From an uncultured Akkermansia sp. (lineage in GTDB: Bacteria > Verrucomicrobiota > Verrucomicrobiia > Verrucomicrobiales > Akkermansiaceae), in the NCBI GenBank assembly GCA_904501915.1, contig CAJGCV010000041.1, positions 1 to 16,749 on the forward strand: a stretch of 16,749 nucleotides of DNA, read 5' to 3'. Under the pieces are notes generated by a model. It did not search any database. It was not told where the DNA came from and saw only the letters and a list, made by a program, of their open reading frames with translations. This document shows positions 7,819-14,390 of the stretch, piece by piece; position 1 is the first letter of the stretch, and every line of letters begins with the position of its first letter. Position numbers and translations under genes: made by a program.

Positions 7819-8810
7819 GTGCACCTTTGCTCCAGGTTCGCGACCTCAGCGTGGAGTTCCACACCCGCGCCGGGGTGAACTATGCCGTCAACGGAGTCTC
7901 GTTCGATTTGAACTCCGGCGAAACCCTCGGCATCGTGGGTGAATCGGGCTCCGGCAAATCGGTCACCTGCGCCACGCTCATGGGGCTGCTGCCCAGTCCC
8001 CCTGCCCGCATCGGCGCAGAATCCCGCGCCTGGTTCGATGGCACAGACCTGCTGCACGCACCGGAAAAAGTGCATGCCACGCTGCGCGGACAGCGCATTT
8101 CCATGATTTTCCAGGACCCCATGACCTGCCTGAACCCCTGCATGTGCATAGGAGACCAGGTAGCTGAACCACTGGTGCTGCACCAGGGGCTCAGCTGGCG
8201 CGAGGCACGCCGACTCGCCGTGCAGGAACTGGCACGCACCGGTATTCCAGACCCGGAAAAACGCGCCCAGGCCTACCCGCACGAGTTTTCCGGCGGCATG
8301 CGACAGCGCGTCATGATAGCCATGGCGCTCATCACCCGCCCGCAGATTCTCATTGCGGATGAACCCACCACCGCGCTCGATGTGACCGTGCAGAAACAGG
8401 TGCTCGACCTGCTGCGCGCCCGCCAGCAGGAACTGGGCACCGCCATCATCCTCATCACGCATGACCTGGGCGTAGTGCGCCAGTATGCCCACCGCATCCA
8501 GGTAATGTATGCCGGCAGCATTGTGGAAAGCGCCCCTGCAGAAGAACTCATCCGCCACCCGCGGCATGCCTACACCCGCGCGCTCATGGCCTCCATCCCC
8601 AGCGCGGCAGATAAAGGCAGCCGCCTGCAGACCATACCCGGTCTGCCCCCCACCCTGCGTGAACCTGTGCGTGGCTGCGCCTTCCGGCCGCGCAACACCC
8701 TGGGCAACCCCGCGCTCTGCCTCACCGACCGCTTGCCCGAACTCATAGAAGCCAGCCCGGGCCACTGGGTACGCAACTGCCCCGGCTGCACCATCGAAGC
8801 TACGCAGTAA
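7815..8810 (+). CDS. OppD/DppD-type peptide ABC transporter ATP-binding protein (orphan)
   Basis: A 331-residue ABC ATPase of the oligopeptide/dipeptide/nickel importer class. Walker A GESGSGKS (42-49), Q-loop Gln100, signature SGGMRQ (159-164), Walker B ILIADE (178-183) and switch His216 are all intact. The C-terminal extension typical of OppD/DppD proteins is present (about 285-325, GCAFRPR...). There the usual PRC Cys is replaced by Asn294, while Cys288, Cys302, Cys322 and an extra Cys325 remain. It overlaps the upstream fusion gene by four bases. No permease, binding protein or second ATPase lies nearby, so its partners must be elsewhere or it has another role. A small terminator follows. 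The next gene converges on it. Confidence 0.93.
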   Translation: MSAPLLQVRDLSVEFHTRAGVNYAVNGVSFDLNSGETLGIVGESGSGKSVTCATLMGLLPSPPARIGAESRAWFDGTDLLHAPEKVHATLRGQRISMIFQDPMTCLNPCMCIGDQVAEPLVLHQGLSWREARRLAVQELARTGIPDPEKRAQAYPHEFSGGMRQRVMIAMALITRPQILIADEPTTALDVTVQKQVLDLLRARQQELGTAIILITHDLGVVRQYAHRIQVMYAGSIVESAPAEELIRHPRHAYTRALMASIPSAADKGSRLQTIPGLPPTLREPVRGCAFRPRNTLGNPALCLTDRLPELIEASPGHWVRNCPGCTIEATQ

Positions 8811-8818
8811 GCCAAGCG

Positions 8819-8837
8819 AGGGACTTTAGTCCCTTTT
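8819..8837 (+). terminator. Weak intrinsic terminator after the ABC ATPase gene
   Basis: The 6-bp stem AGGGAC (8819-8824) pairs with GTCCCT (8829-8834) around the loop TTTA, followed by three more T. It has no T-run on the minus strand, so it would not serve rmuC. The remaining gap to 8896 shows no gene. Confidence 0.55.
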
Positions 8838-8896
8838 GCTCATTACGGCAGGACTGAGGACCTGAGCCCCGACGAGGAATTCCCGTTTATTTGATG

Positions 8897-10120
8897 CTAA
8901 TTTGAAACAGCAGCATCATCTTCTTCAACATCAGGGGCATCTTCGAGCTCGAGTTTCCGAGCCGGAGCAATACCAAGCTCGCTCAGCTGGGAAATCTGGC
9001 GGCAAAGGCTGCCGCGGCCACTGCGGAACTGGCTTTCGGCCTGCTCGTAGGCAGAGTTCAACGCATCAATGGCACGTTTCATCTTATCCACGCTGCCGCA
9101 GACAGTCACGCATTTCTTATAAAGAGCCTCCGCGCGGGAAATGATATTCTGCACGTTGCGGGACTGGCGCTCCTTCTGCCAGAGGTTATAGGCCAGCTGC
9201 AGCGCCATGAGCAGGTTCGTGGGGCTGATGAGTAACACCCCGCGGGAGTATGCGTCGCGAACAAGCTCCGGCTGTGCCTGCACCGCCGCAATATAGGCAG
9301 ATTCATTGGGCATGAACATGAGCACATGCCCGATAGAACCCGGAACAATGGCTGCATAATCCTTCTCTGCCAGTTCCAGGATATGCTTGCGCACAGATTC
9401 CACATGCGCCTTCAGCGCAGCCGCACGCTCAGCAGGGAATTCTTCTGCCTCCAGCTCCACCCAGCGGGCATAGGCAGTGAGCGACACTTTGGAATCGATG
9501 ATAATGGTACGCTTTTCAGGCAGGAACACCACCACATCTGGGCGGAAAGCATTGCCTTTCTTATCTTTGTAAGTAACCTGGGATGAGAACTCCTCGCCGG
9601 GGCGCAAGCCGCTGCTCTCCAGCAGACGGGAAAGCACCATTTCCCCCCAGTCGCCCTGCATCTTGGAATCCCCCTTGAGCGCGCGAGTCAGGTTAGTAGC
9701 ATCCTTGCTGATACCGTCTGCACGCTCCATGAGCTGTTTCACGAGCGTTTCGATGCTGGTACGGGCTGTGGCGTTGCCCGTGTTCGTATCAGTCACAGCC
9801 TTGCGCAGCACATCGAGTTGCTCGCGCAGAGGTTGCAACACCAGGGAAAGCTGCTCCTTGCTGCTGGATTTAAGCTGGTCCGTATTGTGGTCGAGAATGC
9901 GGCGGGAAAGTTGTTCAAAGCGTTCCTCGAGCTGCTGCTGACGCTGCTGCCAGCGTTGCTCTTCATCCTGCTGGCGCTGCAGCAGAAAATCATTCTGCTG
10001 GCGCAGGGTGGCCACTTCAGCCTCTGCCTCCTTGCGCCGCAGGGAGCAAAGCAGATACCCTACCAGCGCTCCCAGCAGCAGAGATACGAGAACCGTAAGG
10101 AAATAATACAGGAAGGTCAT
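8897..10120 (-). CDS. rmuC: DNA recombination protein RmuC homologue
   Basis: A 407-residue protein with one N-terminal membrane helix (about 4-26), a long Gln/Glu/Arg-rich coiled coil (about 30-110), and the RmuC domain (about 130-375). Within that domain KMQGDWGE (153-160) and RPDVVVFLPEK...DSKVS (193-213), which resembles a PD-(D/E)XK nuclease core, are recognisable. In E. coli RmuC is linked to limiting inversions at short inverted repeats; its biochemical activity is not settled. The C-terminal tail is acidic. The gene is last in a leftward operon, 19 bases after the membrane transferase gene, with no Shine-Dalgarno sequence. No clear terminator is seen beyond its stop. Confidence 0.95.
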   Translation of the reverse strand: MTFLYYFLTVLVSLLLGALVGYLLCSLRRKEAEAEVATLRQQNDFLLQRQQDEEQRWQQRQQQLEERFEQLSRRILDHNTDQLKSSSKEQLSLVLQPLREQLDVLRKAVTDTNTGNATARTSIETLVKQLMERADGISKDATNLTRALKGDSKMQGDWGEMVLSRLLESSGLRPGEEFSSQVTYKDKKGNAFRPDVVVFLPEKRTIIIDSKVSLTAYARWVELEAEEFPAERAAALKAHVESVRKHILELAEKDYAAIVPGSIGHVLMFMPNESAYIAAVQAQPELVRDAYSRGVLLISPTNLLMALQLAYNLWQKERQSRNVQNIISRAEALYKKCVTVCGSVDKMKRAIDALNSAYEQAESQFRSGRGSLCRQISQLSELGIAPARKLELEDAPDVEEDDAAVSN

Positions 10121-10139
10121 AGGTAGTCAGGAAAAAGTA

Positions 10140-11918
10140 TCAGGGTTTCAGGCCGGAATATGGCTGCACCTGGGGAGAAGTGAGATCGAGGGTGGGGTTA
10201 TAATGCGGAGTCTCCAGCTTGAACAACCCGAGAAGCGTATGGAAGAAATGCTCATGAGCCACTGTAAGGCCGGAATGCTCGCGCAGTTGCTGCAAAGAGG
10301 CAGCAAAATGCGGATGAAGTGCGGCAAAAGCATCATTGTACAACACAAACATGCCCACTCGGCAGCCACCCGTGGCGTGGTATGATATATGCTGTTCGCC
10401 CAAGGCTGCGCGTCCCCACATGCCATCGTGCCCCAGGTATTCACCGTGGTCGCTCACGTAAAGATACACGAAGGGGCGGGGTCCGACAACCTCAGTCACG
10501 CGCCGGAAAAATTCATCGGTATAGTGAATGGTGCTGTCGTATGCATTGTTTACCTCCTGAGCCTGGGCAGAGGGGTTCTGGAAATGCACTGCAGCCGGTG
10601 CAAACGGTGTGTTCTGGCGGTCATAATGCTCAAAGGGAGTATGGCTGCCTTCATTATTCACGAAGAATAACAGGTTCTGCTGCGCGGGAACTTTCTGCAA
10701 CACTTCCTGCATCTGCGGCACGGCGGTCCAGGGACTCCCGGGGGCATTAAATTTCTGCCGTGATTTCCGGGTAAGCATGAGCACCACGCGGTCGTACTTA
10801 AGCTTCTGCGCACAGCGGCGCCCGAAGAATGAGTACATATCAAAACCATTCGCGGTAAACAACTCCAGCACAGAGCCCGTCTGCGGCAGCATCTCCGGGC
10901 GCTTCTCATAAATATCGCGCCGGGCATCGGTCAGAATAGCAATTTCAGCCTGGCAGGTATCGCAGGCTGCCGAAATACAATCGGGGAAATTCACCAGATT
11001 TTTCTGACTACGCAGCCATGGGGTCGTATCGCGTTCATAACCATTCAGGCTCATGCGGTCTGCGCGTATGCTCTCCCCCACATGCACCAGCAACACGACA
11101 CCTTCCCCGCCACGCAGGGTGTGCAGCTTACTGGGTTGTTCAGCCGGGGAAGGAAGCCCCTCCACCTGATTAATGGTGGCCTCGTTGATGGTAAGGGCCT
11201 CACTAGCCGCCGAATAAAGCAGAGGAACTTCTGCAGCCGGCCAGTAAAAGTCCTGCTTCTGCTTGTTCGGTGGCACCAGCAGCCCCAGCGCCAGGCTCGC
11301 CCCGCCAAACAGGCAGGCTGCATTAAACAGAGTCAGGCTGTGCTGGCGGCGGAATATGCGGCAAAGAGCCCAGCAGAACAACACTGCCAGCACAAACGAA
11401 AGAGCCAGGGTTCCCAGGTTAATGGGCGTCATGTATGCGAGCGCTTCTTCCCAGGAAGCTTCAATGGTTTCAGCCACCACAAGAGAATTAATGCGCGCAC
11501 CATACTGCTGGAAACTGCATATCTGCATCATTTCCAACACCAGGAAAAGCACCCAGAACGCAATGGCTCCGGAACGCAGCACTGCCCAGAGCAGCAGCAT
11601 GCACCCCATGGTCATGAGCACCGAGAGGTGCAACTGCCAGGGTACGGAATATGCGTACAAATTGCACACACTGTCAACTGCAAACGAGAGCAGCAACACC
11701 ACCCAGAGACTGCCGGTCGTGGGCAACACAGGCTTGTGCAAGCAGCGGGCAAGCCACATACCCAGCGCTGCCAGCAGGGGCAGCGCCACGGCGCCGTAGC
11801 CCCACCAGGGAAAAACAAACGGTACCCGCCAGGTGTATGCCCCTTTCCAGGTCATGAATGCTGCCACCAGCAACACCACAACCAGGAAAAAGACTCGGGA
11901 CTTCACCCAGCGGAACAT
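10140..11918 (-). CDS. Phosphoethanolamine-transferase-like membrane enzyme (EptA/CptA/sulfatase superfamily)
   Basis: A 592-residue protein. The N-terminal third holds about six or seven hydrophobic segments (first at residues 5-22, last near 199-215), followed by a periplasmic alkaline-phosphatase-fold domain (about 270-560). That domain shows GESIRADRMSLNGYERDTTP (281-300), where Glu282 is a metal ligand and Ser283 occupies the nucleophile position (Thr in EptA/MCR), GSHTPFE (424-430) with His426, and SDHGE (489-493), the second metal site. Relatives move phosphoethanolamine from phosphatidylethanolamine to lipid A, LPS core or periplasmic glycans; the acceptor here is unknown. Several Cys in the catalytic domain (314, 319, 322, 369) fit the disulfides common in this family. 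It is the middle gene of the leftward operon, 24 bases after the ylbF-like stop. Confidence 0.88.
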   Translation of the reverse strand: MFRWVKSRVFFLVVVLLVAAFMTWKGAYTWRVPFVFPWWGYGAVALPLLAALGMWLARCLHKPVLPTTGSLWVVLLLSFAVDSVCNLYAYSVPWQLHLSVLMTMGCMLLLWAVLRSGAIAFWVLFLVLEMMQICSFQQYGARINSLVVAETIEASWEEALAYMTPINLGTLALSFVLAVLFCWALCRIFRRQHSLTLFNAACLFGGASLALGLLVPPNKQKQDFYWPAAEVPLLYSAASEALTINEATINQVEGLPSPAEQPSKLHTLRGGEGVVLLVHVGESIRADRMSLNGYERDTTPWLRSQKNLVNFPDCISAACDTCQAEIAILTDARRDIYEKRPEMLPQTGSVLELFTANGFDMYSFFGRRCAQKLKYDRVVLMLTRKSRQKFNAPGSPWTAVPQMQEVLQKVPAQQNLLFFVNNEGSHTPFEHYDRQNTPFAPAAVHFQNPSAQAQEVNNAYDSTIHYTDEFFRRVTEVVGPRPFVYLYVSDHGEYLGHDGMWGRAALGEQHISYHATGGCRVGMFVLYNDAFAALHPHFAASLQQLREHSGLTVAHEHFFHTLLGLFKLETPHYNPTLDLTSPQVQPYSGLKP

Positions 11919-11942
11919 ACCGTGCTATCAGGATACAGAATA

Positions 11943-12536
11943 TCAGTGCTTGCCGCACTTGCATTCATGACCTTCGCCGTGCTTGCCACAGCATTCGCCA
12001 TTTTCGCCGCAGGTGCACTCCTTGCCTTCCTGACAACCACAGGTGCAATCCGGACCACAGCCGCAATCACGCTTGCCGCAGGATTCGTTGTCGCAGTCAC
12101 CGCAATCACCATGGCAGCCGCCGCCGCAGGAGCAGGCGCTCATCTGCTGGTTCATGGCATCTGCCACTTCCTCATCGCTAGGGGCAGAGCCCTTTTCAAT
12201 AGCCAGGCAGAGGTACTGGTTCACAACGGAGAGCATATCATCCAGCAACTGGCGGGATTCCAGGAATCCCTTGCAAAGGTCATTTTCCACCACTGCGGAG
12301 CGCAGCTGGTCAAACTTGCTGAGTTCCTCCTCCGAAGGCGGCATACCCTCCATATGCTTGTTGCGCAGGGTTTCTCCATATTCGCTCACTTTGCGGAAAA
12401 GATCCGTGGCTTCGGGGTTCTGATAAAAAAGACCAATACGGGCCTTGGCGGCCACAACCTTCTGACTGTTTGCAAAAGCAGCGGCCAGCTCGCCGGCCAG
12501 CTTTGCCAGTTCGGGGGTAAGAGAAGTATTTGCCAT
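11943..12536 (-). CDS. YlbF/YmcA-like protein with a cysteine-rich, metallothionein-like tail
   Basis: A 197-residue cytoplasmic protein. Residues 5-125 are helical and resemble the YlbF/YmcA (RicF/RicA) family: a ligand-free helical bundle with a central QNPEATDLFRKV region and no membrane segment. Residues 133-197 form a Gly/Cys/His-rich tail with 17 Cys (135 to 194), many in CxC or CxxxC spacing, and four His. In Bacillus the RicA/RicF/RicT complex binds [4Fe-4S] clusters through C-terminal Cys and acts in mRNA processing and competence/biofilm control. A similar cluster role is inferred here; the extended tail instead looks like a metallothionein. The ATG at 12536 lies about 9 bases after the -10 box of its promoter. 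It is the first gene of an operon with the transferase and rmuC. Confidence 0.8.
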   Translation of the reverse strand: MANTSLTPELAKLAGELAAAFANSQKVVAAKARIGLFYQNPEATDLFRKVSEYGETLRNKHMEGMPPSEEELSKFDQLRSAVVENDLCKGFLESRQLLDDMLSVVNQYLCLAIEKGSAPSDEEVADAMNQQMSACSCGGGCHGDCGDCDNESCGKRDCGCGPDCTCGCQEGKECTCGENGECCGKHGEGHECKCGKH

Positions 12537-12545
12537 AACGCGCGC

Positions 12546-12574
12546 AGCGTACCACATTTTACCCAATTTTGCAA
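12546..12574 (-). promoter_or_regulatory. Promoter of the ylbF-transferase-rmuC operon
   Basis: On the minus strand: TTGCAA (12574-12569), a 17-base spacer and TACGCT (12551-12546). The predicted start lies 2-3 bases before the ATG. It diverges from the birA promoter in the same intergenic region (12537-12693). Confidence 0.6.
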
Positions 12575-12658
12575 TCCCGGAATGCGTCAAATCCCCACTT
12601 CTCCTCGCATTATCCCTGCCAGAAGCACAGGTTTTGAAGTCAGTTTTTACATTTCTTG

Positions 12659-12687
12659 TAGACGCATCGCCTCTTGTGATGTAGAAT
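12659..12687 (+). promoter_or_regulatory. Promoter of birA, abutting the start codon
   Basis: TAGACG (12659-12664, four matches to TTGACA), a 17-base spacer and TAGAAT (12682-12687). The GTG start at 12694 is exactly seven bases after the -10 box, where transcription is expected to begin. Confidence 0.55.
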
Positions 12688-12693
12688 AGGGTT

Positions 12694-13419
12694 GTGAGCA
12701 GTAAATGGAAAGTCAAGGAAGTAGACGAATGCGAATCTACATTCAATGAAGCGCGCAAGTTACCCGCCTGGACGGTTGTCACCACTGAGCGGCAGACTCG
12801 CGGGCGCGGACGTTTCAACCGTGCGTGGATTGGCAACACCGGTGGTCTCTGGGTCACCTACAACCTGCCGCTGGATCCCGCCGTCAAGCGTCACTGGGGC
12901 GTTCTGCCGCTGGTTGCCGGTGCAGCAGTCATCGAGACTCTCAAAGCATACAACATTGAAGGGCTGCGGCTACGCTGGCCGAACGATGTATTGGTAGGCC
13001 GGGCAAAACTGGCAGGCATACTGGTTGAACGTCCCTCCTCCACCATGGCCTCCATCGGCATAGGCATCAACATGTTCAACGATATTGAAAACATGCAGGG
13101 CGTAACAGCCGACCCGGTTACCCGCATGTGTGAAATACTGCCGGCCTGCCCTTCCGTCAAAAAATTCCGCACGCTTCTGGGCGATGTTCTGGCAGAAATG
13201 TTCGAATACTTCGTGGAAAGCGGGCTGGATGGCATCATGCCCATGCTGAGCGCCGCCTGGGGCGAACCGCGCCCCGTCGTTGCCATTACGGATACCGAGC
13301 GCATTGTGGGGCATTTTGCGGGCGTGGAGTTCGATGGATCTCCCATTCTCCGCAAAGCGGATGGCCGCACCATCACCGTTCCCGGCATCACGGTCAACAG
13401 GCTTAAGGAACTTATCTGA
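12694..13419 (+). CDS. birA: Biotin--[acetyl-CoA-carboxylase] ligase (no DNA-binding domain)
   Basis: A 241-residue monofunctional biotin protein ligase. It makes biotinyl-AMP and attaches biotin to the carrier protein of acetyl-CoA carboxylase. Visible family motifs: STFNEA (15-20), the biotin/ATP loop QTRGRGR (34-40), RWPNDVLV (94-101), KLAGILVE with the catalytic Lys (105-112) and GIGIN (121-125). The small C-terminal beta domain ends the protein (GVEFDGSPILRKADG). It lacks the N-terminal helix-turn-helix of E. coli BirA, so it should not repress biotin genes. The start is GTG, with no Shine-Dalgarno sequence. The gene is divergent from the ylbF-like operon and followed by a hairpin terminator. 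Confidence 0.96.
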   Translation: MSSKWKVKEVDECESTFNEARKLPAWTVVTTERQTRGRGRFNRAWIGNTGGLWVTYNLPLDPAVKRHWGVLPLVAGAAVIETLKAYNIEGLRLRWPNDVLVGRAKLAGILVERPSSTMASIGIGINMFNDIENMQGVTADPVTRMCEILPACPSVKKFRTLLGDVLAEMFEYFVESGLDGIMPMLSAAWGEPRPVVAITDTERIVGHFAGVEFDGSPILRKADGRTITVPGITVNRLKELI

Positions 13420-13442
13420 TATTTCCTGCAAGGCTGATATTT

Positions 13443-13473
13443 ATCCCGCTCCTCCAACCACGGGCGGGATTTT
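13443..13473 (+). terminator. Intrinsic terminator after birA
   Basis: ATCCCGC (13443-13449) pairs with GCGGGAT (13464-13470) around a 14-base loop, followed by three T and G. The U-run is short, so termination may be partial. Confidence 0.6.
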
Positions 13474-13520
13474 GTTATCCGAGCGCCCAGAACTGAGCCG
13501 AAAACATCCAAAAATCAGGA

Positions 13521-13549
13521 TTGCAAGAACCGAGGTATTATGGTACATT
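13521..13549 (+). promoter_or_regulatory. Probable promoter of the small membrane gene at 13565
   Basis: TTGCAA (13521-13526), a 17-base spacer and TACATT (13544-13549). A better -10 match, TATTAT (13536-13541), lies nearby but has no -35 at proper distance. Either gives a leader of about 10-17 bases. Confidence 0.5.
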
Positions 13550-13564
13550 GCTGCTGTTGACCGC

Positions 13565-13765
13565 ATGAGAGAAGAACTTGCTGCAAATGAAGAAATCATC
13601 TTTGCCCAGCAGAACCGCAAGGTTGTGCTGGGGCGCGGCAGTACTGCGAATAAACCCCGCCAGCTGGTCAGCGCAGGCTGGACTATTTTCTGGTATCTGC
13701 TGGCACTTGCCGCGCTTGATTTATGGCTGCTGCGGCTGCTGGGTTATGTAAGCCTCCCGTGGTAA
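13565..13765 (+). CDS. Small single-pass membrane protein, unknown function
   Basis: A 66-residue protein that I do not recognise. It has an acidic N-terminus (REELAANEE), a basic middle (NRKVVLGRG...NKPR), and one long hydrophobic segment rich in Trp and Leu (about residues 37-62), ending almost at the C-terminus. This suggests a tail-anchored inner-membrane protein with its N-terminus inside. The frame is open far upstream, but the ATG at 13565 follows a promoter and comes after the birA terminator, so it is the likely start. The bidirectional terminator starts 2 bases after its stop. Confidence 0.65.
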   Translation: MREELAANEEIIFAQQNRKVVLGRGSTANKPRQLVSAGWTIFWYLLALAALDLWLLRLLGYVSLPW

Positions 13766-13767
13766 AA

Positions 13768-13796
13768 AAAGCCCGCTGAAACAGCGGGCTTTGGTA
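13768..13796. terminator. Bidirectional terminator between converging genes
   Basis: The 11-bp stem AAAGCCCGCTG (13768-13778) pairs with its complement (13782-13792) around an AAA loop. On the minus strand it is followed by a run of T (complement of the A-run at 13764-13770); on the plus strand by TTTGG and further T. Confidence 0.9.
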
Positions 13797-13818
13797 TTTT
13801 CAGATTTTATCCACTATA

Positions 13819-14337
13819 TCAGAGCGGCAGGGGCATCACCTCGTCATCGTGGTTTGCGGGATCCTTCGGCACGGAAGGAATCTCCTCGCAAGCGCCGCCT
13901 TTGAGCACTTCCAACTCCGTGACGGGGCGGATAGGCATCACCACATCACCCAGGTCAGCGTAATAATGCTTCTGGGTAAGGCGCACCACCTGACCGGGCT
14001 TCAGCTCAGCCAGTTTCTGGAGCATCCCCTCGGGCTGACCGGGCACATCCTTTCTGGCATCCACCATAATCATGTTACCGGCTGCTGCCTTATCGTCTCC
14101 GTACTTACCCGGCTTTTCGTAGGATTCATTGGAAAGCACACGGAACTGGGCTGCTTTCATACCATGGTCACAGCGGTCGGGGCAAAGAGCAGTGCGGAAA
14201 TAGCAGGGGCGCTCCACCGTGCCGACATACTGGGCAACTACAGTGTTAGAGGCAAGCAAATCAGCTTTCTCAGGAAGAGGAGAAGCGATAACGGAGGGCA
14301 GCAGGGCTGCGAGCACGAGATACAGTTTGGATTTCAT
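13819..14337 (-). CDS. Small exported protein with a Cys/His motif, unknown function
   Basis: A 172-residue protein that I do not recognise. It starts with a clear Sec signal peptide (hydrophobic core about 5-17, likely cleavage after the VIA at 16-18). The mature part is soluble. A CYFRTALCPDRCDH stretch (45-58) gives Cys45, Cys52, Cys56 and His58, a possible metal site or disulfides, with one more Cys at 150. The alternating hydrophobic pattern and GQVVRL suggest a small beta-barrel fold, but this is a guess. The C-terminus is acidic and Pro-rich. The frame is open 61 codons further upstream into the methyltransferase gene; the signal peptide and promoter fix the start at 14337. It shares the bidirectional terminator at 13768-13796. 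Confidence 0.75.
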   Translation of the reverse strand: MKSKLYLVLAALLPSVIASPLPEKADLLASNTVVAQYVGTVERPCYFRTALCPDRCDHGMKAAQFRVLSNESYEKPGKYGDDKAAAGNMIMVDARKDVPGQPEGMLQKLAELKPGQVVRLTQKHYYADLGDVVMPIRPVTELEVLKGGACEEIPSVPKDPANHDDEVMPLPL

Positions 14338-14353
14338 AGCGGTTACAGGTGGT

Positions 14354-14382
14354 ATGATACTAATGAAGCGGATTATGTTCAA
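14354..14382 (-). promoter_or_regulatory. Promoter of the exported-protein gene
   Basis: On the minus strand: TTGAAC (14382-14377), a 17-base spacer and TATCAT (14359-14354). It leaves a leader of about 10 bases before the ATG at 14337 and lies just after the stop of the methyltransferase gene. Confidence 0.7.
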
Positions 14383-14390
14383 GAATTTAT

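Noticed and set aside
7761..8765. A 334-codon open frame on the minus strand
   Set aside because: It is antisense to the ABC ATPase gene, whose Walker and signature motifs are unmistakable, and it has no recognisable content.
8819..8880. Possible hammerhead-ribozyme core (CTGAGGA near 8853) after a GTC in the gap between the ATPase and rmuC genes
   Set aside because: The bases after the would-be stem II read GAAT rather than GAAA, and stem II pairs poorly. The better explanation is a simple terminator hairpin plus spacer.
11082..12689. A long open frame (535 codons) on the plus strand, partly reading as an Ala/Thr-rich hydrophobic protein
   Set aside because: It lies antisense to the transferase and the ylbF-like gene. 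Its hydrophobic stretch is the mirror of the Cys/Gly-rich tail codons. Both minus-strand genes have clear family motifs, so this is a shadow of them.
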